Positions 36,696-45,728 of a stretch of 57,344 nucleotides of DNA are shown here, piece by piece; positions within the stretch are counted from its first letter, which is position 1; each line of letters begins with the position of its first letter. Under the pieces are notes generated by a model. That model had not been told where the DNA came from and made no database searches. It was given only the letters and a program-made list of their open reading frames with translations. Made by a program: the position numbers and the translations under genes. Source of the DNA: Eubacteriales bacterium (GTDB lineage Bacteria; Bacillota; Clostridia; Oscillospirales; Oscillospiraceae); the NCBI GenBank assembly GCA_030536255.1, contig JAUNQI010000001.1:44548-101891 (forward strand), written 5' to 3'.

Positions 36696-37604
36696 TTATA
36701 ATTTACTTTCCATCAGGACATCCCTTTCGGAAAGGTAAATTTTCAGTTCAGATTCAAATATTTTCTCTGCAGTCTCCGGTCCCTGCGGCGTTCCTGTATG
36801 CCGGAGAAGATAAATTTTTCTGCTGTCCGGTGCATCCGTAAGCTCGCAGGTGCGAACACTGTAAAGATTCACAAGCATTTCCGCTGTGGCAGTCGGCAGA
36901 AGAGCCCAGGAACCGAATTCCTTCAGACATTTGGCTATCATATGCGGAGAGTTAACTTCGATCCGGCTCTTATTCTTTCCTCCGAACCATCGGTCTCTCC
37001 ATACCGCAATATTGGAAAAATTACCTCCCGTCAGCCGAACCTCTTTTTCGAGTTCAAGCTCAAGCGGAGAAACCGGGCCACTGTCCCCATAATTCGCATC
37101 ATCAAACACCAGGCAGAATTTCTGGTCATATATATGCTGTCTGGCTATATCATAATGTGTAGACTCATACGATGCAAAGCCGTAATCAATCACTCCGCTT
37201 TCCATCATCTCATAGATTCCCGCAGAATCTCCTATAGACGACGATACCCGGATGTCCCGATGCCTTCTCAGGATCCGTACGAGCAGCGGCTCAAGAAAAT
37301 CGAAATAGACACTTTCCGGAGAAGCTATTCTGAGCGTCGAGCCTGCTTCTTCTCTGATCAGCTCCGCCTCTTCATACAGATTCTTCCATCTCTGAGCTAC
37401 ATTGACAAAATCTCTGCCATGTCTTGTCAGCTCAATTTCTCTCATTCCTTTTGCTCGTAGAAAAAGCTCATATCCAAGCTCTTCCTCCAGCTTTTTCAGT
37501 CTGGTACTTATTACCGACTGAGAAATATAGAGATGTTCGGAAGCCTTCGTGATATTACGGGAATTTACCAATTCAAGAAATATTTCAATATCCTTATATT
37601 GCAT
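36696..37604 (-). CDS. LysR family transcriptional regulator
   Basis: 302 residues. N-terminal winged helix (NITKASEHLYISQSVISTRLKKLEEELGYELF, about 18-49), then a LysR substrate-binding domain. Unusually for LysR it is not divergent from its presumed targets but sits 27 bases upstream of the TAXI receptor on the same strand, so it may autoregulate the whole unit. TTTATTGAAT-type repeats flank its promoter (37615-37627 and 37736-37745) and are candidate binding sites. Confidence 0.88.
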   Translation of the reverse strand: MQYKDIEIFLELVNSRNITKASEHLYISQSVISTRLKKLEEELGYELFLRAKGMREIELTRHGRDFVNVAQRWKNLYEEAELIREEAGSTLRIASPESVYFDFLEPLLVRILRRHRDIRVSSSIGDSAGIYEMMESGVIDYGFASYESTHYDIARQHIYDQKFCLVFDDANYGDSGPVSPLELELEKEVRLTGGNFSNIAVWRDRWFGGKNKSRIEVNSPHMIAKCLKEFGSWALLPTATAEMLVNLYSVRTCELTDAPDSRKIYLLRHTGTPQGPETAEKIFESELKIYLSERDVLMESKL

Positions 37605-37626
37605 AATATTCCTCTTTATTGAATAA

Positions 37627-37655
37627 AATATAATACTCTGATGCAGAAATGTAAA
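37627..37655 (-). promoter_or_regulatory. promoter of the LysR-TAXI-TRAP unit
   Basis: Minus-strand TTTACA (37650-37655), a 17-bp spacer and TATATT (37627-37632). A perfect TTTATTGAATAAA palindrome (37615-37627) overlaps the -10 edge and start site, well placed for repression. The remaining intergenic bases up to 37854 are very AT-rich; I see no gene in them. Confidence 0.65.
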
Positions 37656-37854
37656 ATTCGATTATTATATAAATTATCGCGTTTTTTGATAATTTTCAAT
37701 ATTTATCGTTAAAAAACAGAAAATTTGTCAGTATTATTCAATAAATATATTTCCCGAATTGAATTATTTGTATTGGTTCAACAAAATCTTGAAAAACTTT
37801 TTACTCAGTGATAAGCTGTCAGAGATAAAAAGGTATAAATACAGAGGCTTAATT

Positions 37855-38673
37855 ATGTACAGACTCATTGCATTCGATCTTGACGGAACTCTTCTCGATG
37901 ACAACAAGCATATTCCCGAAGAGAATCTTCGCGCTTTGCAATATGCTGCCGAGAAAGGAATTGAAATTGTCCCTGCAACCGGACGACTGTATTGCGGGAT
38001 TCCGGAAGAGCTGGCTGCTCTTCCTTTTATCCGGTACTATATTCTCATTAACGGAGCAAAAGTATACGACGCCAAAGAGGATCGGATAATCAGCTCTGCT
38101 GATCTTACCCCGGAGCTGGCTATTTCGCTGATCCGGCATGGCCGGGAGCTGGGCTGTTATTATGATTGCTATCTGAATGATATGGGATATATGGAAAGAG
38201 AAATGTACGATACGTTAGAGGAGATCAACAATAATCCTGCATATGTCCGCTTTATGCGCAGTGTCCGGACACCGGTGGAAGATGTCATTCAATTTATTTC
38301 TGAACAGAACACTTCCGTACAGAAGGTACAGTATTTTTTTAAGGATATGGCAGAGCGGGAACGCCAGTTTCAGATCCTTCCAAAGCTGTTCCCCGGTATA
38401 AAAGCTGCATCCTCCGTCTCCTCCAACATAGAGATCAACTCTGCAGATGCGGGAAAAGGTCCGGCTCTGATCGCGCTGTGCCGGGCACTTGGCTTTTCTG
38501 AAGCAGAATCTATCGCTTTTGGAGACGGCATGAACGATATGGACATGCTTTCTTCTGCGGGAACAGGGGTAGCTATGGCGAACAGCGACCCGAAAATTCT
38601 CAGCATGGCAGACAGGTTCACCTCGTCAAACAATGAAGCCGGAGTCGCGAAAGCGATTTACGAGCTGATATAA
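37855..38673 (+). CDS. Cof-type HAD-IIB phosphatase
   Basis: 272 residues, usual for this family. Motif I FDLDGTLLDD (nucleophile Asp9), motif II region LINGAKVYD, Lys in the GKGPAL segment and motif IV FGDGMNDMDML are present. Such enzymes hydrolyse sugar phosphates, flavin or pyridoxal phosphates; the substrate is not predictable. ATG 37855 has AGAGG upstream; an open frame from 37759 adds 32 residues not found in the family. It is followed 30 bases later by a deacylase gene, probably co-transcribed. Confidence 0.9.
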   Translation: MYRLIAFDLDGTLLDDNKHIPEENLRALQYAAEKGIEIVPATGRLYCGIPEELAALPFIRYYILINGAKVYDAKEDRIISSADLTPELAISLIRHGRELGCYYDCYLNDMGYMEREMYDTLEEINNNPAYVRFMRSVRTPVEDVIQFISEQNTSVQKVQYFFKDMAERERQFQILPKLFPGIKAASSVSSNIEINSADAGKGPALIALCRALGFSEAESIAFGDGMNDMDMLSSAGTGVAMANSDPKILSMADRFTSSNNEAGVAKAIYELI

Positions 38674-38703
38674 AATTTAAAGAATAGTAAGGATCATACA
38701 TAG

Positions 38704-39258
38704 ATGAAAATTGACCAGACATTATACTCCGGAAGACCGGCAGAAAAAAGATCAGAGCAGGAAAATGCGATTTATAACAGGCTTGATGAGCTCGGAATCA
38801 GCTTTTTTCGGGTCGACCACGAGCATGCGGACACAATGGAAGACTGCCTGCTGATTGAGTCCGTCCTCGGTGGGAAAATATGTAAAAATCTGTTTCTTTG
38901 CAACAGACAGCAAACAGACTTTTATCTTCTCCTCATGCCTGGGGATAAGCCCTTCAAGACAAAATACCTGTCAGCTCAGTTAGGCTGTTCAAGACTTTCT
39001 TTTGCAGATGAAAAACATATGGCTGATCTTCTTCATACTATTCCCGGTTCTGTTTCAGCCCTTGAGCTGCTTTTCGACACAGAGATTAAAATTCGTCTTC
39101 TTATTGATGAAGAGCTGATGAGTGAAGAAACGATCAGCGGTCATCCCGGTTTTTCCACTTCCACACTGCGTATGATGAGAACTGACCTTCTGAAATACAT
39201 CGAATCGACCGGACACATCCCAACAATTATTACTCTCCCAGTTCCGGAAGACGAATAA
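38704..39258 (+). CDS. YbaK/ProX-type aminoacyl-tRNA deacylase
   Basis: 184 residues. The pattern VDHEHADTMEDC, then GGKICKNLFLCNRQQTDFYLLLMPGDKPFKTKYLS and GCSRLSFAD, with the C-terminal GHPGFSTSTLRM, corresponds to stand-alone ProRS editing domains (PrdX/ProXp), which clear mischarged Ala-tRNAPro. Lys in the K-N-LFL segment is the conserved active-site residue. The ATG follows weakly Shine-Dalgarno-like bases after the phosphatase gene. The last residues (PVPEDE) end before a strong terminator. Confidence 0.87.
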   Translation: MKIDQTLYSGRPAEKRSEQENAIYNRLDELGISFFRVDHEHADTMEDCLLIESVLGGKICKNLFLCNRQQTDFYLLLMPGDKPFKTKYLSAQLGCSRLSFADEKHMADLLHTIPGSVSALELLFDTEIKIRLLIDEELMSEETISGHPGFSTSTLRMMRTDLLKYIESTGHIPTIITLPVPEDE

Positions 39259-39321
39259 ATACTGTTGAATGAATGTAACGATAATCCACTTCCCTGATAA
39301 CAACTGACAATAGAAATTGAA

Positions 39322-39365
39322 ATTCCCGGCAAGAACGGAGAATACCAGCCGTTCTTGCCGGGAAT
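39322..39365 (+). terminator. terminator after the deacylase gene
   Basis: A perfect 17-bp stem (arm ATTCCCGGCAAGAACGG) with a 10-base loop, followed by AATTATAG. The U-tract is poor but the stem is very stable. The rest of 39259-39480 shows no convincing gene. Confidence 0.7.
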
Positions 39366-39480
39366 AATTATAGAATATATTTAATGATGTTTCTGAAGGA
39401 TCGCCTTTTTCGTTCCTTCTTTTAATGAATCTGCTCCTCCGAATTTTCAGGAATACCCGTAAGTTCCTGCTGAGAACAGA

Positions 39481-40542
39481 TCAGTGTCCTCTGTTCTCTT
39501 TTTTCTCTGTATTCTCTGCGATTTTTACTGCTTCGGATTTTTTCTCCGCTCTTTTCGCACGACGCTCAGCTCTGCGACCGGAAGCGGAAACAATAATTTT
39601 CTTAATAACAAGTATAACAACGATAAGAATCGCCAGCAGCAGGAGCAGAACAGGAAGAGCTTCCACCAGATCAAGGAAGAAATCTCCGAGAAGTTCAATG
39701 CCATCTGAGAAAGATTCAGCAAGCTTGCTTCCGTAGCTTCTCTTCTCCTGCGGAGTATACTCAAAAACTTCATTCACAGTAAGATTAAGTGTAGACCAGC
39801 TGACTCTTCTGTCCCAGCCGCGAAGGGATGTCTGCAGACTCTCAATGCGATATCTCACCTCAGTGAGCTCATTTTCAATCTCTATTACATCCGAAACACT
39901 TTCTGCCTCGTCAAGCAGCTCAAGGAGGCGTTTCTCCTGTGCCTCATAAGTCTTCAGGCGCGCCTGAGTATCATAGTACTCCGCCGTAACATTCTCGGTA
40001 TAGACGTGACTATACGGAACATTGCCGAGAGACGAGAGTTCGCTCATCAGGTTTTCAAATTCGCCGTTGGGAACGCGAATCGTATAATCTGCAGAACGGG
40101 TCGTTTTCGATCCTCTGGAGATATTGCTGTAATTGGCACCGCTTACACTGCTGGATTCTACCCAGCCTCCAAGTTTTTCAATCAGTGCATTCAGTGCAGA
40201 AACAGTCTTTTCAAACTCAGTCGTCTCAACCGTTGCATTTGCCGAATAAATGATTTTTTCCGGATCCAAATCTGAACTGGTATCCTTTTCCTGAGATACG
40301 GAAGAGGATTCCGTCTTGACTGCATCATATTCCGCATAATCAGACATTACTGCGTTTGCGGAAAATCCTCCGTAACTGCCAGCAGCTACGGCTTCTTCAC
40401 TGTATGCAAGCTTGGGCGCCATCGCGGGTACAGCATAACTGCCGCTGTTTTCAAAACTGTCCCTGTAATCCGATCTTCTGTCACATGCGCAAAGGGCAAA
40501 CAACATTATAGATGCCAGTAAAATCGCAAGAAGTTTTTTCAT
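39481..40542 (-). CDS. DUF4349 membrane lipoprotein
   Basis: 353 residues. Signal peptide with lipobox (ALCAC, Cys20). A Ser/Tyr-rich spacer leads to the DUF4349 domain (about 95-290), which includes IYSANATVETTEFEKTV, a coiled-coil (YDTQARLKTYEAQEKRLLELLDEAESVSDVIEIENELTEVRYRIESL) and WSTLNLTV. A C-terminal membrane helix (about 295-315) and a Lys/Arg-rich cytoplasmic tail end the protein. So it is anchored at both ends on the outer face of the membrane. Function of the family is unknown; an envelope role is likely. It is the last gene after tcdA. Confidence 0.88.
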   Translation of the reverse strand: MKKLLAILLASIMLFALCACDRRSDYRDSFENSGSYAVPAMAPKLAYSEEAVAAGSYGGFSANAVMSDYAEYDAVKTESSSVSQEKDTSSDLDPEKIIYSANATVETTEFEKTVSALNALIEKLGGWVESSSVSGANYSNISRGSKTTRSADYTIRVPNGEFENLMSELSSLGNVPYSHVYTENVTAEYYDTQARLKTYEAQEKRLLELLDEAESVSDVIEIENELTEVRYRIESLQTSLRGWDRRVSWSTLNLTVNEVFEYTPQEKRSYGSKLAESFSDGIELLGDFFLDLVEALPVLLLLLAILIVVILVIKKIIVSASGRRAERRAKRAEKKSEAVKIAENTEKKENRGH

Positions 40543-40605
40543 TTGAGAATCCTCCTAATTAATCACGGTTTTAAATTCCGGTATATTTTCTGTTATCTGT
40601 CTCTT

Positions 40606-41343
40606 TTAATCTTCAATAATATTCATAACAATATACTGCGCCATCAACAGACCTGCCGATGCCGGAACCCATACAAGCGAACCCGGCACGCTTCTGCGAC
40701 CGGGGGGTGGAGCCTCGATCTGTTCAGGATTCATCGGCTCCTCAGGAGAGTATACGACAGGATGATGTACAATCTCCCTTGCCCGAAGCTCCTTTCTCAT
40801 CACTCTTGCAAGCGCGTCTCCGCTTGTCTTTGAAATGTCCGATATTACAAGCTGCTGAGCGTCTGCCTTATTTCCAGTCCCCAGCGCAGAGATTATCGGA
40901 ATAGCTTTTTCTCTGCAGGTCATGATCAGGTCCAGCTTGGCAGATACAAGATCGATACAGTCTGCTACGAATGAATATTCCGTTTCCCCAGGAACCGGGA
41001 AAAATTTTTCTCTATTTTCTGCTTTGTAAAGTCCATTTACAGCTTTTACACAGACAAACGGATTGATATCCCGGAGTCTTTCCGCCATAACATCAGCTTT
41101 CATTTTTCCGACAGTAGAAATCAACGCTCCGCTCTGCCGGTTGATATTCGTAAGAGAAAAGCTGTCACTGTCAATCAGAGTCAGATTCCCTATTCCCGCT
41201 CTGACAAGGCTTTCCGCGCACCAGGAGCCTACTCCTCCCAATCCGAAAACAGCAACATGCGCCTTTTCCAGTTTTTCCATCGCAGTATCCCCCAGAAGCA
41301 TTTTTTCTCTGAGGAACAGCTGTTTTTTCTCTGTCTCTTCCAT
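40606..41343 (-). CDS. tcdA: tRNA threonylcarbamoyladenosine dehydratase
   Basis: 245 residues, E1-like ThiF/HesA fold. The ATP site VFGLGGVGSWCAESLVRAGIG, the DSDSFSLTNINRQ motif and the late PGSLVWVPASAGLLMAQYIV correspond to TcdA, which cyclises the t6A base of tRNA to ct6A. ATG 41343 has a GGAAG site 6 bases upstream; an earlier in-frame ATG at 41355 lacks one. It lies 63 bases upstream of the DUF4349 gene. Confidence 0.9.
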   Translation of the reverse strand: MEETEKKQLFLREKMLLGDTAMEKLEKAHVAVFGLGGVGSWCAESLVRAGIGNLTLIDSDSFSLTNINRQSGALISTVGKMKADVMAERLRDINPFVCVKAVNGLYKAENREKFFPVPGETEYSFVADCIDLVSAKLDLIMTCREKAIPIISALGTGNKADAQQLVISDISKTSGDALARVMRKELRAREIVHHPVVYSPEEPMNPEQIEAPPPGRRSVPGSLVWVPASAGLLMAQYIVMNIIED

Positions 41344-41465
41344 TCTATCTTCCATAATCAGTTTTTAATGCTTTCAAAGTTTCGCTGACAGTATAATACA
41401 CTGTTCTTTATCCATAATTATTATCTCAAAATTACGGATTTATTAACATACTTTAAAAAATACAA

Positions 41466-41491
41466 AAGGGCCACCTGAAAAGGCAGCCCTT
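41466..41491 (-). terminator. terminator of the parvulin gene
   Basis: AAGGGC pairs with GCCCTT, extended by CCT/AGG around a 2-base internal loop. The minus-strand continuation is TTGTATTTTT, so it stops transcription after the parvulin gene. Confidence 0.7.
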
Positions 41492-41505
41492 CCATTTTTT
41501 CTCTG

Positions 41506-42690
41506 TCAGACCTTGCCTGCAAGACGGAAGAAGAACGGCTTCTCCACAGTCTCTTTTTCAGCAAGTTCAGCAACCCACTCATTCAGTCTTTCGCTGAGAA
41601 TATAGCTTCTTCCAGTCTCATTATCAGCAGGATCACCTTCGCCGACGAAGTACATTACGTGATAGCCGGCATAGCTACCGCTCTCGCCGTAAACGATAGC
41701 AGTATCACCGGATTTACGTGCCTCATCAAAGCAGAAGTCGTTGAACTCCGTAACCATCTGACCTTCCATTACATCATCGTAAAGACCACCGTTAGTGTTG
41801 GAGCCTTCATCCTCGGAATACTGCTCTGCAAGTTCAGCAAAGCTTTCTTCCGTTGCATCTCCGTCTTCCCACTCCTTGAGAATATCTTCAGCTTTTGCTT
41901 TTGCTTCTTCCTTCGCCTCATCGGTGTAGGTTCCGTCTTCATCGGCAACAGCCTTAACAAGGATATGACGCACAGCAACGGTAGGATACTGCTCAAAAAC
42001 TTCAGCGTCAGTAATTTCCGCATTAATCTCTTCGGACTTTGCCTGATAGGCTTTATATGCAAGAGAAGATGCAAGATCGATTTTCTTTGCCATTTCAAGA
42101 TTTGCACCTTTTCCGTAGTTGGCAGCAATCAGACTGTCACCATTGGCATAGCCGCCACTCTTTGCGGTCTCTTCAATTCCTTCATAGTTTGCATCAACCG
42201 TCGCTCTGTCTTCATCGGTAAGCTCAATCCCGTTCTCTTCAGCATAACGGCCCAGAGCAACATTCTCCTTCATTGCCTCAATGGCTCCGTCAAGGAAGTA
42301 ATCCTTCCAGGTATAATTTTCCTCATCAGTCATCGTGCATTCCTGATTCTTCAGACCTGCGAGGCCGGAAGATGTATTCAGACCAAACAAAGAAGCATAA
42401 CTGCCGTAAGTGTTCATAAAATTGTTATACTGACTTGCGTAATTAAAGTTCACTTCTGTGGGGCTGAAGGATCTGTCTCCGATTTTTAATGCCGTCGTTT
42501 TGGTGAAGAGAGCTGTAGAGTTCAAAACAAGAACCAGTACGACAAGGACTGCAATTCCAATAAAAGCCCAGGTCCATCTCTTTTTGCTCACAGCCTTCTT
42601 TTTGGCTTCTTCCTGTGCCTGAATCGTTTTCTTGTCAGTGCCTGCCTCTCTTTGGGCAATGCGATTTTTCTTTTCTGTTGAAGCGCTCAT
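41506..42690 (-). CDS. membrane-anchored parvulin-type peptidyl-prolyl isomerase
   Basis: 394 residues. A basic cytoplasmic stretch (about 1-43, REAGTDKKTIQAQEEAKKK) precedes one membrane helix (about 44-62), so the bulk is outside. A SurA/PrsA-like chaperone region follows. The rotamase domain (about 255-365) has VRHILVKA, SFAELAEQYSEDEGSNTNGGLYD and YHVMYFVGEGD. It would help fold proteins after Sec export. Unlike PrsA it lacks a lipobox. It follows prfB by about 95 bases. Confidence 0.88.
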   Translation of the reverse strand: MSASTEKKNRIAQREAGTDKKTIQAQEEAKKKAVSKKRWTWAFIGIAVLVVLVLVLNSTALFTKTTALKIGDRSFSPTEVNFNYASQYNNFMNTYGSYASLFGLNTSSGLAGLKNQECTMTDEENYTWKDYFLDGAIEAMKENVALGRYAEENGIELTDEDRATVDANYEGIEETAKSGGYANGDSLIAANYGKGANLEMAKKIDLASSLAYKAYQAKSEEINAEITDAEVFEQYPTVAVRHILVKAVADEDGTYTDEAKEEAKAKAEDILKEWEDGDATEESFAELAEQYSEDEGSNTNGGLYDDVMEGQMVTEFNDFCFDEARKSGDTAIVYGESGSYAGYHVMYFVGEGDPADNETGRSYILSERLNEWVAELAEKETVEKPFFFRLAGKV

Positions 42691-42785
42691 TTTGTTTCTT
42701 CCTTTATTTAAATTAATTTATTTGTTTTTCGTTATGTAATTTATAATCTTTGCTCTGTTATTGATATACCAACAGAGAAAAATAA

Positions 42786-43898
42786 TCAGGCGTTCTCTGC
42801 TGCCTTCATTGAAAGATATGCGTTGATGAATCCGTCAAGATCCCCGTTCATAACATTATCTATATTCCCGTTTTCAAACTCGGATCGATGATCTTTTACC
42901 AGCTGGTATGGCATGAAAACATAGGATCTAATCTGGCTACCCCATTCTATTTTCATCTGAACACCCTTAATATCGCTGATTTTCTCAAGGTGTTCTCTTT
43001 CCTTAATCTCTGCCAGCCTTGCGCGAAGCATATTTTTACAGTTTTCCAGATTCTGGAAATGGCTTCTCTCCACCTGACTTGCGACCACGATTCCGGTAGG
43101 AATATGGGTAAGTCTGACTGCAGAGGAGGTTTTATTTACCTTCTGACCACCGGCACCGGAAGATCTGTACACATCCATTTTGATATCTTCTTCCCGGAGC
43201 TCAATCTCGCTGTCTTCCGTAATTTCCGGCATTACCTCAACCGCGGCGAAAGAAGTATGCCTTCTGCCTGCAGCATCGAAAGGAGAAATACGAACAAGAC
43301 GATGGATCCCATTTTCACTCTTCAGAAAACCATAGGCATTTTCGCCCTCTATCATAATGGTAGCACTTTTCAGACCCGCTTCATCACCATCGAGATAATC
43401 CATCAGCTTTACGGAAAAACCATGTCTGTCTGCCCACATGTTATACATTCTGTAAAGCATGGAGGCCCAGTCCTGCGCTTCCGTTCCTCCGGCACCGGCA
43501 TGAAATGTAAGGATGGCATTATTGGCATCATACTCTCCGGTAAGAAGCGTACTCAGTCTCGTTGCCTCCAGCGACTCATCAAAGGAAGAATACTCCTCCT
43601 GAAGTTCTGGAAGCATGGAGTCATCATTCTCTTCGATAGCCATCTCACAGATTGCCATCATATCATCCCACTTTGCGCACAGTGAAGCGTAATTATCTGT
43701 TTTCCCTTTTAGCGTCTTCAGACGTTTCTGAACCTTCTGACTCTTTTCGACATCATTCCAGAAGCCATCCATTTCCGATGCTTTTTCAAGCTCTTCGATT
43801 TCCTTTCCGGCCGCTTCAAGCTTCAGCGCATCCTTCAGTGCATCAAGCGACGGACGGATATTGTTCAGCTTTACTTTATATTCGTCAAACTCAAGCAT
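42786..43898 (-). CDS. prfB: peptide chain release factor 2
   Basis: 370 residues. The UGA/UAA-reading tripeptide SPF (205-207) and the catalytic GGQ (250-252) are present. The N-terminal region around LDALKDALKLEAAG is one continuous frame with no internal UGA, so this prfB lacks the programmed +1 frameshift used for autoregulation in many bacteria. It is divergent from prs, with a good promoter at 43946-43974. The ribosome site before ATG 43898 is weak. Confidence 0.97.
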   Translation of the reverse strand: MLEFDEYKVKLNNIRPSLDALKDALKLEAAGKEIEELEKASEMDGFWNDVEKSQKVQKRLKTLKGKTDNYASLCAKWDDMMAICEMAIEENDDSMLPELQEEYSSFDESLEATRLSTLLTGEYDANNAILTFHAGAGGTEAQDWASMLYRMYNMWADRHGFSVKLMDYLDGDEAGLKSATIMIEGENAYGFLKSENGIHRLVRISPFDAAGRRHTSFAAVEVMPEITEDSEIELREEDIKMDVYRSSGAGGQKVNKTSSAVRLTHIPTGIVVASQVERSHFQNLENCKNMLRARLAEIKEREHLEKISDIKGVQMKIEWGSQIRSYVFMPYQLVKDHRSEFENGNIDNVMNGDLDGFINAYLSMKAAENA

Positions 43899-43945
43899 AC
43901 TATCAACTACTTTCGCAAATTACTCATATTTTCAGACATTTTGTT

Positions 43946-43974
43946 ATTATACACAAAATACGGCTTCTTGTAAA
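43946..43974 (-). promoter_or_regulatory. prfB promoter
   Basis: Minus-strand TTTACA (43969-43974), a 17-bp spacer and perfect TATAAT (43946-43951), about 48 bases before the ATG. Confidence 0.75.
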
Positions 43975-44033
43975 TGTGTTTTTTCATTAGTATATATTCA
44001 TTGTATTCTCTTTTATTTTTCAAACCTCCGTGC

Positions 44034-44039
44034 TATAAT
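44034..44039 (+). promoter_or_regulatory. prs -10 box
   Basis: A perfect TATAAT lies 44 bases upstream of the prs ATG. The -35 at 17-bp spacing (TTTTAT) is poor, so the promoter call rests on the -10 and its position. Confidence 0.45.
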
Positions 44040-44082
44040 TACTCTGTAAAATTTTATATCTTTTGACGGAGGATACAGACAA

Positions 44083-45045
44083 ATGGCAACGCATTCTCAG
44101 GAACTGAAAATTTTCGCGGGTAATTCCAATCCCAATCTTGCAAAAGAGATCTGCAGCAGCCTCTTCATGGACCTCGGTAGTGCTACGGTTTCCCAGTTTG
44201 CTGATGGTGAATGCTCAATTTCCATTCAGGAAGCGGTAAGAGGGAGCGATGTATTCGTTATTCAGTCCACCTGCAATCATGTTAATGATAACCTGATGGA
44301 ACTTCTCATTATGATAGATGCTCTTCGCCGTGCTTCTGCTGGGAGAATCACTGCTGTTATTCCATACTTCGGTTACGCCAGACAGGACAGAAAAGCCAAG
44401 AGCCGCGATCCTATCTCTGCAAAGCTCGTTGCCAACATTATTACCGCCGCCGGTGCGGACAGAGTCCTTACGATGGATCTTCATGCCGCCCAGATTCAGG
44501 GATTCTTTGATATTCCCGTTGACAATCTCTCCGGTGGCAGCATCTTTGTCAAGCATTATAAAAATAAGATCCGGAAAAATCCTGAGGACTATATCGTTGT
44601 TTCTCCTGACGTGGGTTCCGTCGCCCGTGCGAGAAGCTTCGCGATGAAGCTCGGCCTTGGTCTTGCTATTGTTGATAAACGCCGTGAAAAGGCCAATCAG
44701 TCTGAAGTTATGAACATTATCGGCCATGTTGAAGGCAAGAACTGTATTCTTCTTGACGATATGGTAGATACCGCCGGCTCTCTCTGCGGTGCTGCCAAAG
44801 CCATAAAGGAAATCGGTGGAGCCAACGAGATTTTTGCCTGCGCCACGCACGGTGTTCTTTCCGGTCCCGCTATTGAGCGTATCAGTGAAAGCCCGATCAC
44901 CGAGCTTAAGCTTCTGGATACGATCCCGTTCCCCGCGAATCAGGCTCCGATCGACAAGATCTCCTATATCTCCACCGCCAACGTGTTCGCTGAGAGTATC
45001 CGCAGAATACATGAAGAGCGTTCGCTGTTCACGGTAGAGAACTGA
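44083..45045 (+). CDS. prs: ribose-phosphate pyrophosphokinase
   Basis: 320 residues, class I. The flexible loop YFGYARQDRKAKSRDPISAKLVANII, metal-binding MDLHAAQIQGFFDIPVDNL and PRPP loop CILLDDMVDTAGSLCGAA are all conserved. It makes PRPP for purine, pyrimidine, His and Trp synthesis. A GGAGGATACAGACAA spacing leads to the ATG. pth begins 1 base after the stop, so the two are co-transcribed. Confidence 0.97.
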   Translation: MATHSQELKIFAGNSNPNLAKEICSSLFMDLGSATVSQFADGECSISIQEAVRGSDVFVIQSTCNHVNDNLMELLIMIDALRRASAGRITAVIPYFGYARQDRKAKSRDPISAKLVANIITAAGADRVLTMDLHAAQIQGFFDIPVDNLSGGSIFVKHYKNKIRKNPEDYIVVSPDVGSVARARSFAMKLGLGLAIVDKRREKANQSEVMNIIGHVEGKNCILLDDMVDTAGSLCGAAKAIKEIGGANEIFACATHGVLSGPAIERISESPITELKLLDTIPFPANQAPIDKISYISTANVFAESIRRIHEERSLFTVEN

Positions 45046-45046
45046 T

Positions 45047-45646
45047 ATGTTTTTTAAGAAGCCTTCCGGAATTTCCTGGATCGTTGTTTTTTTGGGAAAT
45101 CCCGGACCGAAATACAGCGGGACAAGGCATAACGCCGGTTTTATTACGGCCGATGAAGCTGAAAAAAAGCTGAATATCCAAATAAATAAATCCCGCTTTA
45201 AAGCGCTTACGGCGACTTGCGAAATCTCCGGAGAAAAGGTTCTTCTCATGAAGCCTCAGACCTATATGAATCTTTCCGGAGACGCCGTTTCCCAGGCAGT
45301 ATCATTTTATAAGATTCCACCGGATCATGTTATTGTTGTATCTGATGAAATGAGTCTGCCCGTCGGAAGGATCCGGGTAAAGCCGAAAGGCTCCGCCGGA
45401 GGGCATAACGGACTGAAAAGTATCATTTCCGCTCTCGGTACCGAGGAGTTTCCTCGTATCCGGCTCGGTGTAGGGATGCCTCCCAGTTCGGAATACGACG
45501 TAAAAGACTGGGTCTTATCCACATTCCGAAATCAGGATGCAGAAGATATTTCATCCGCGGCGAAACGCGCTGCGGATGCTGTCTTTTCCTATATCTCCGA
45601 CGGGCCGGAGAAGACCATGAATAAATTCAATCAGCAGTCAAAATAG
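45047..45646 (+). CDS. pth: peptidyl-tRNA hydrolase
   Basis: 199 residues. Active-site residues Asn18 (FLGNPG), His28 (TRHNAG), the Asn of QTYMNLSG and the Asp of VSDEMSLPVG are in place; the usual HDE triplet reads SDE. It recycles peptidyl-tRNA dropped from ribosomes. It starts right after the prs stop and likely depends on coupled translation, as only a weak GAGAACTG precedes it. The N-terminus is about 10 residues longer than in E. coli. Confidence 0.95.
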   Translation: MFFKKPSGISWIVVFLGNPGPKYSGTRHNAGFITADEAEKKLNIQINKSRFKALTATCEISGEKVLLMKPQTYMNLSGDAVSQAVSFYKIPPDHVIVVSDEMSLPVGRIRVKPKGSAGGHNGLKSIISALGTEEFPRIRLGVGMPPSSEYDVKDWVLSTFRNQDAEDISSAAKRAADAVFSYISDGPEKTMNKFNQQSK

Positions 45647-45728
45647 TCCGACTAGCATAGATTTCTGAGTTTAAATCAGCAAAAAATTATTTTTAATACA
45701 GAAATATATCGAATAAGGAGTGATTTCT

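Noticed and set aside
39400..39480. Coding-looking tail (QQELTGIPENSEEQIH) in another frame just after the DUF4349 stop
   Set aside because: It could mean a frameshift near the end of the gene, but the DUF4349 protein already ends in a normal basic tail and there is no independent start. Too short to support.
39473..39503. GAGAACAG/CTGTTCTC hairpin followed by six T on the plus strand
   Set aside because: It has terminator form on the plus strand, but a stronger hairpin already follows the deacylase and the minus-strand gene here would not use it. Kept out as unproven.
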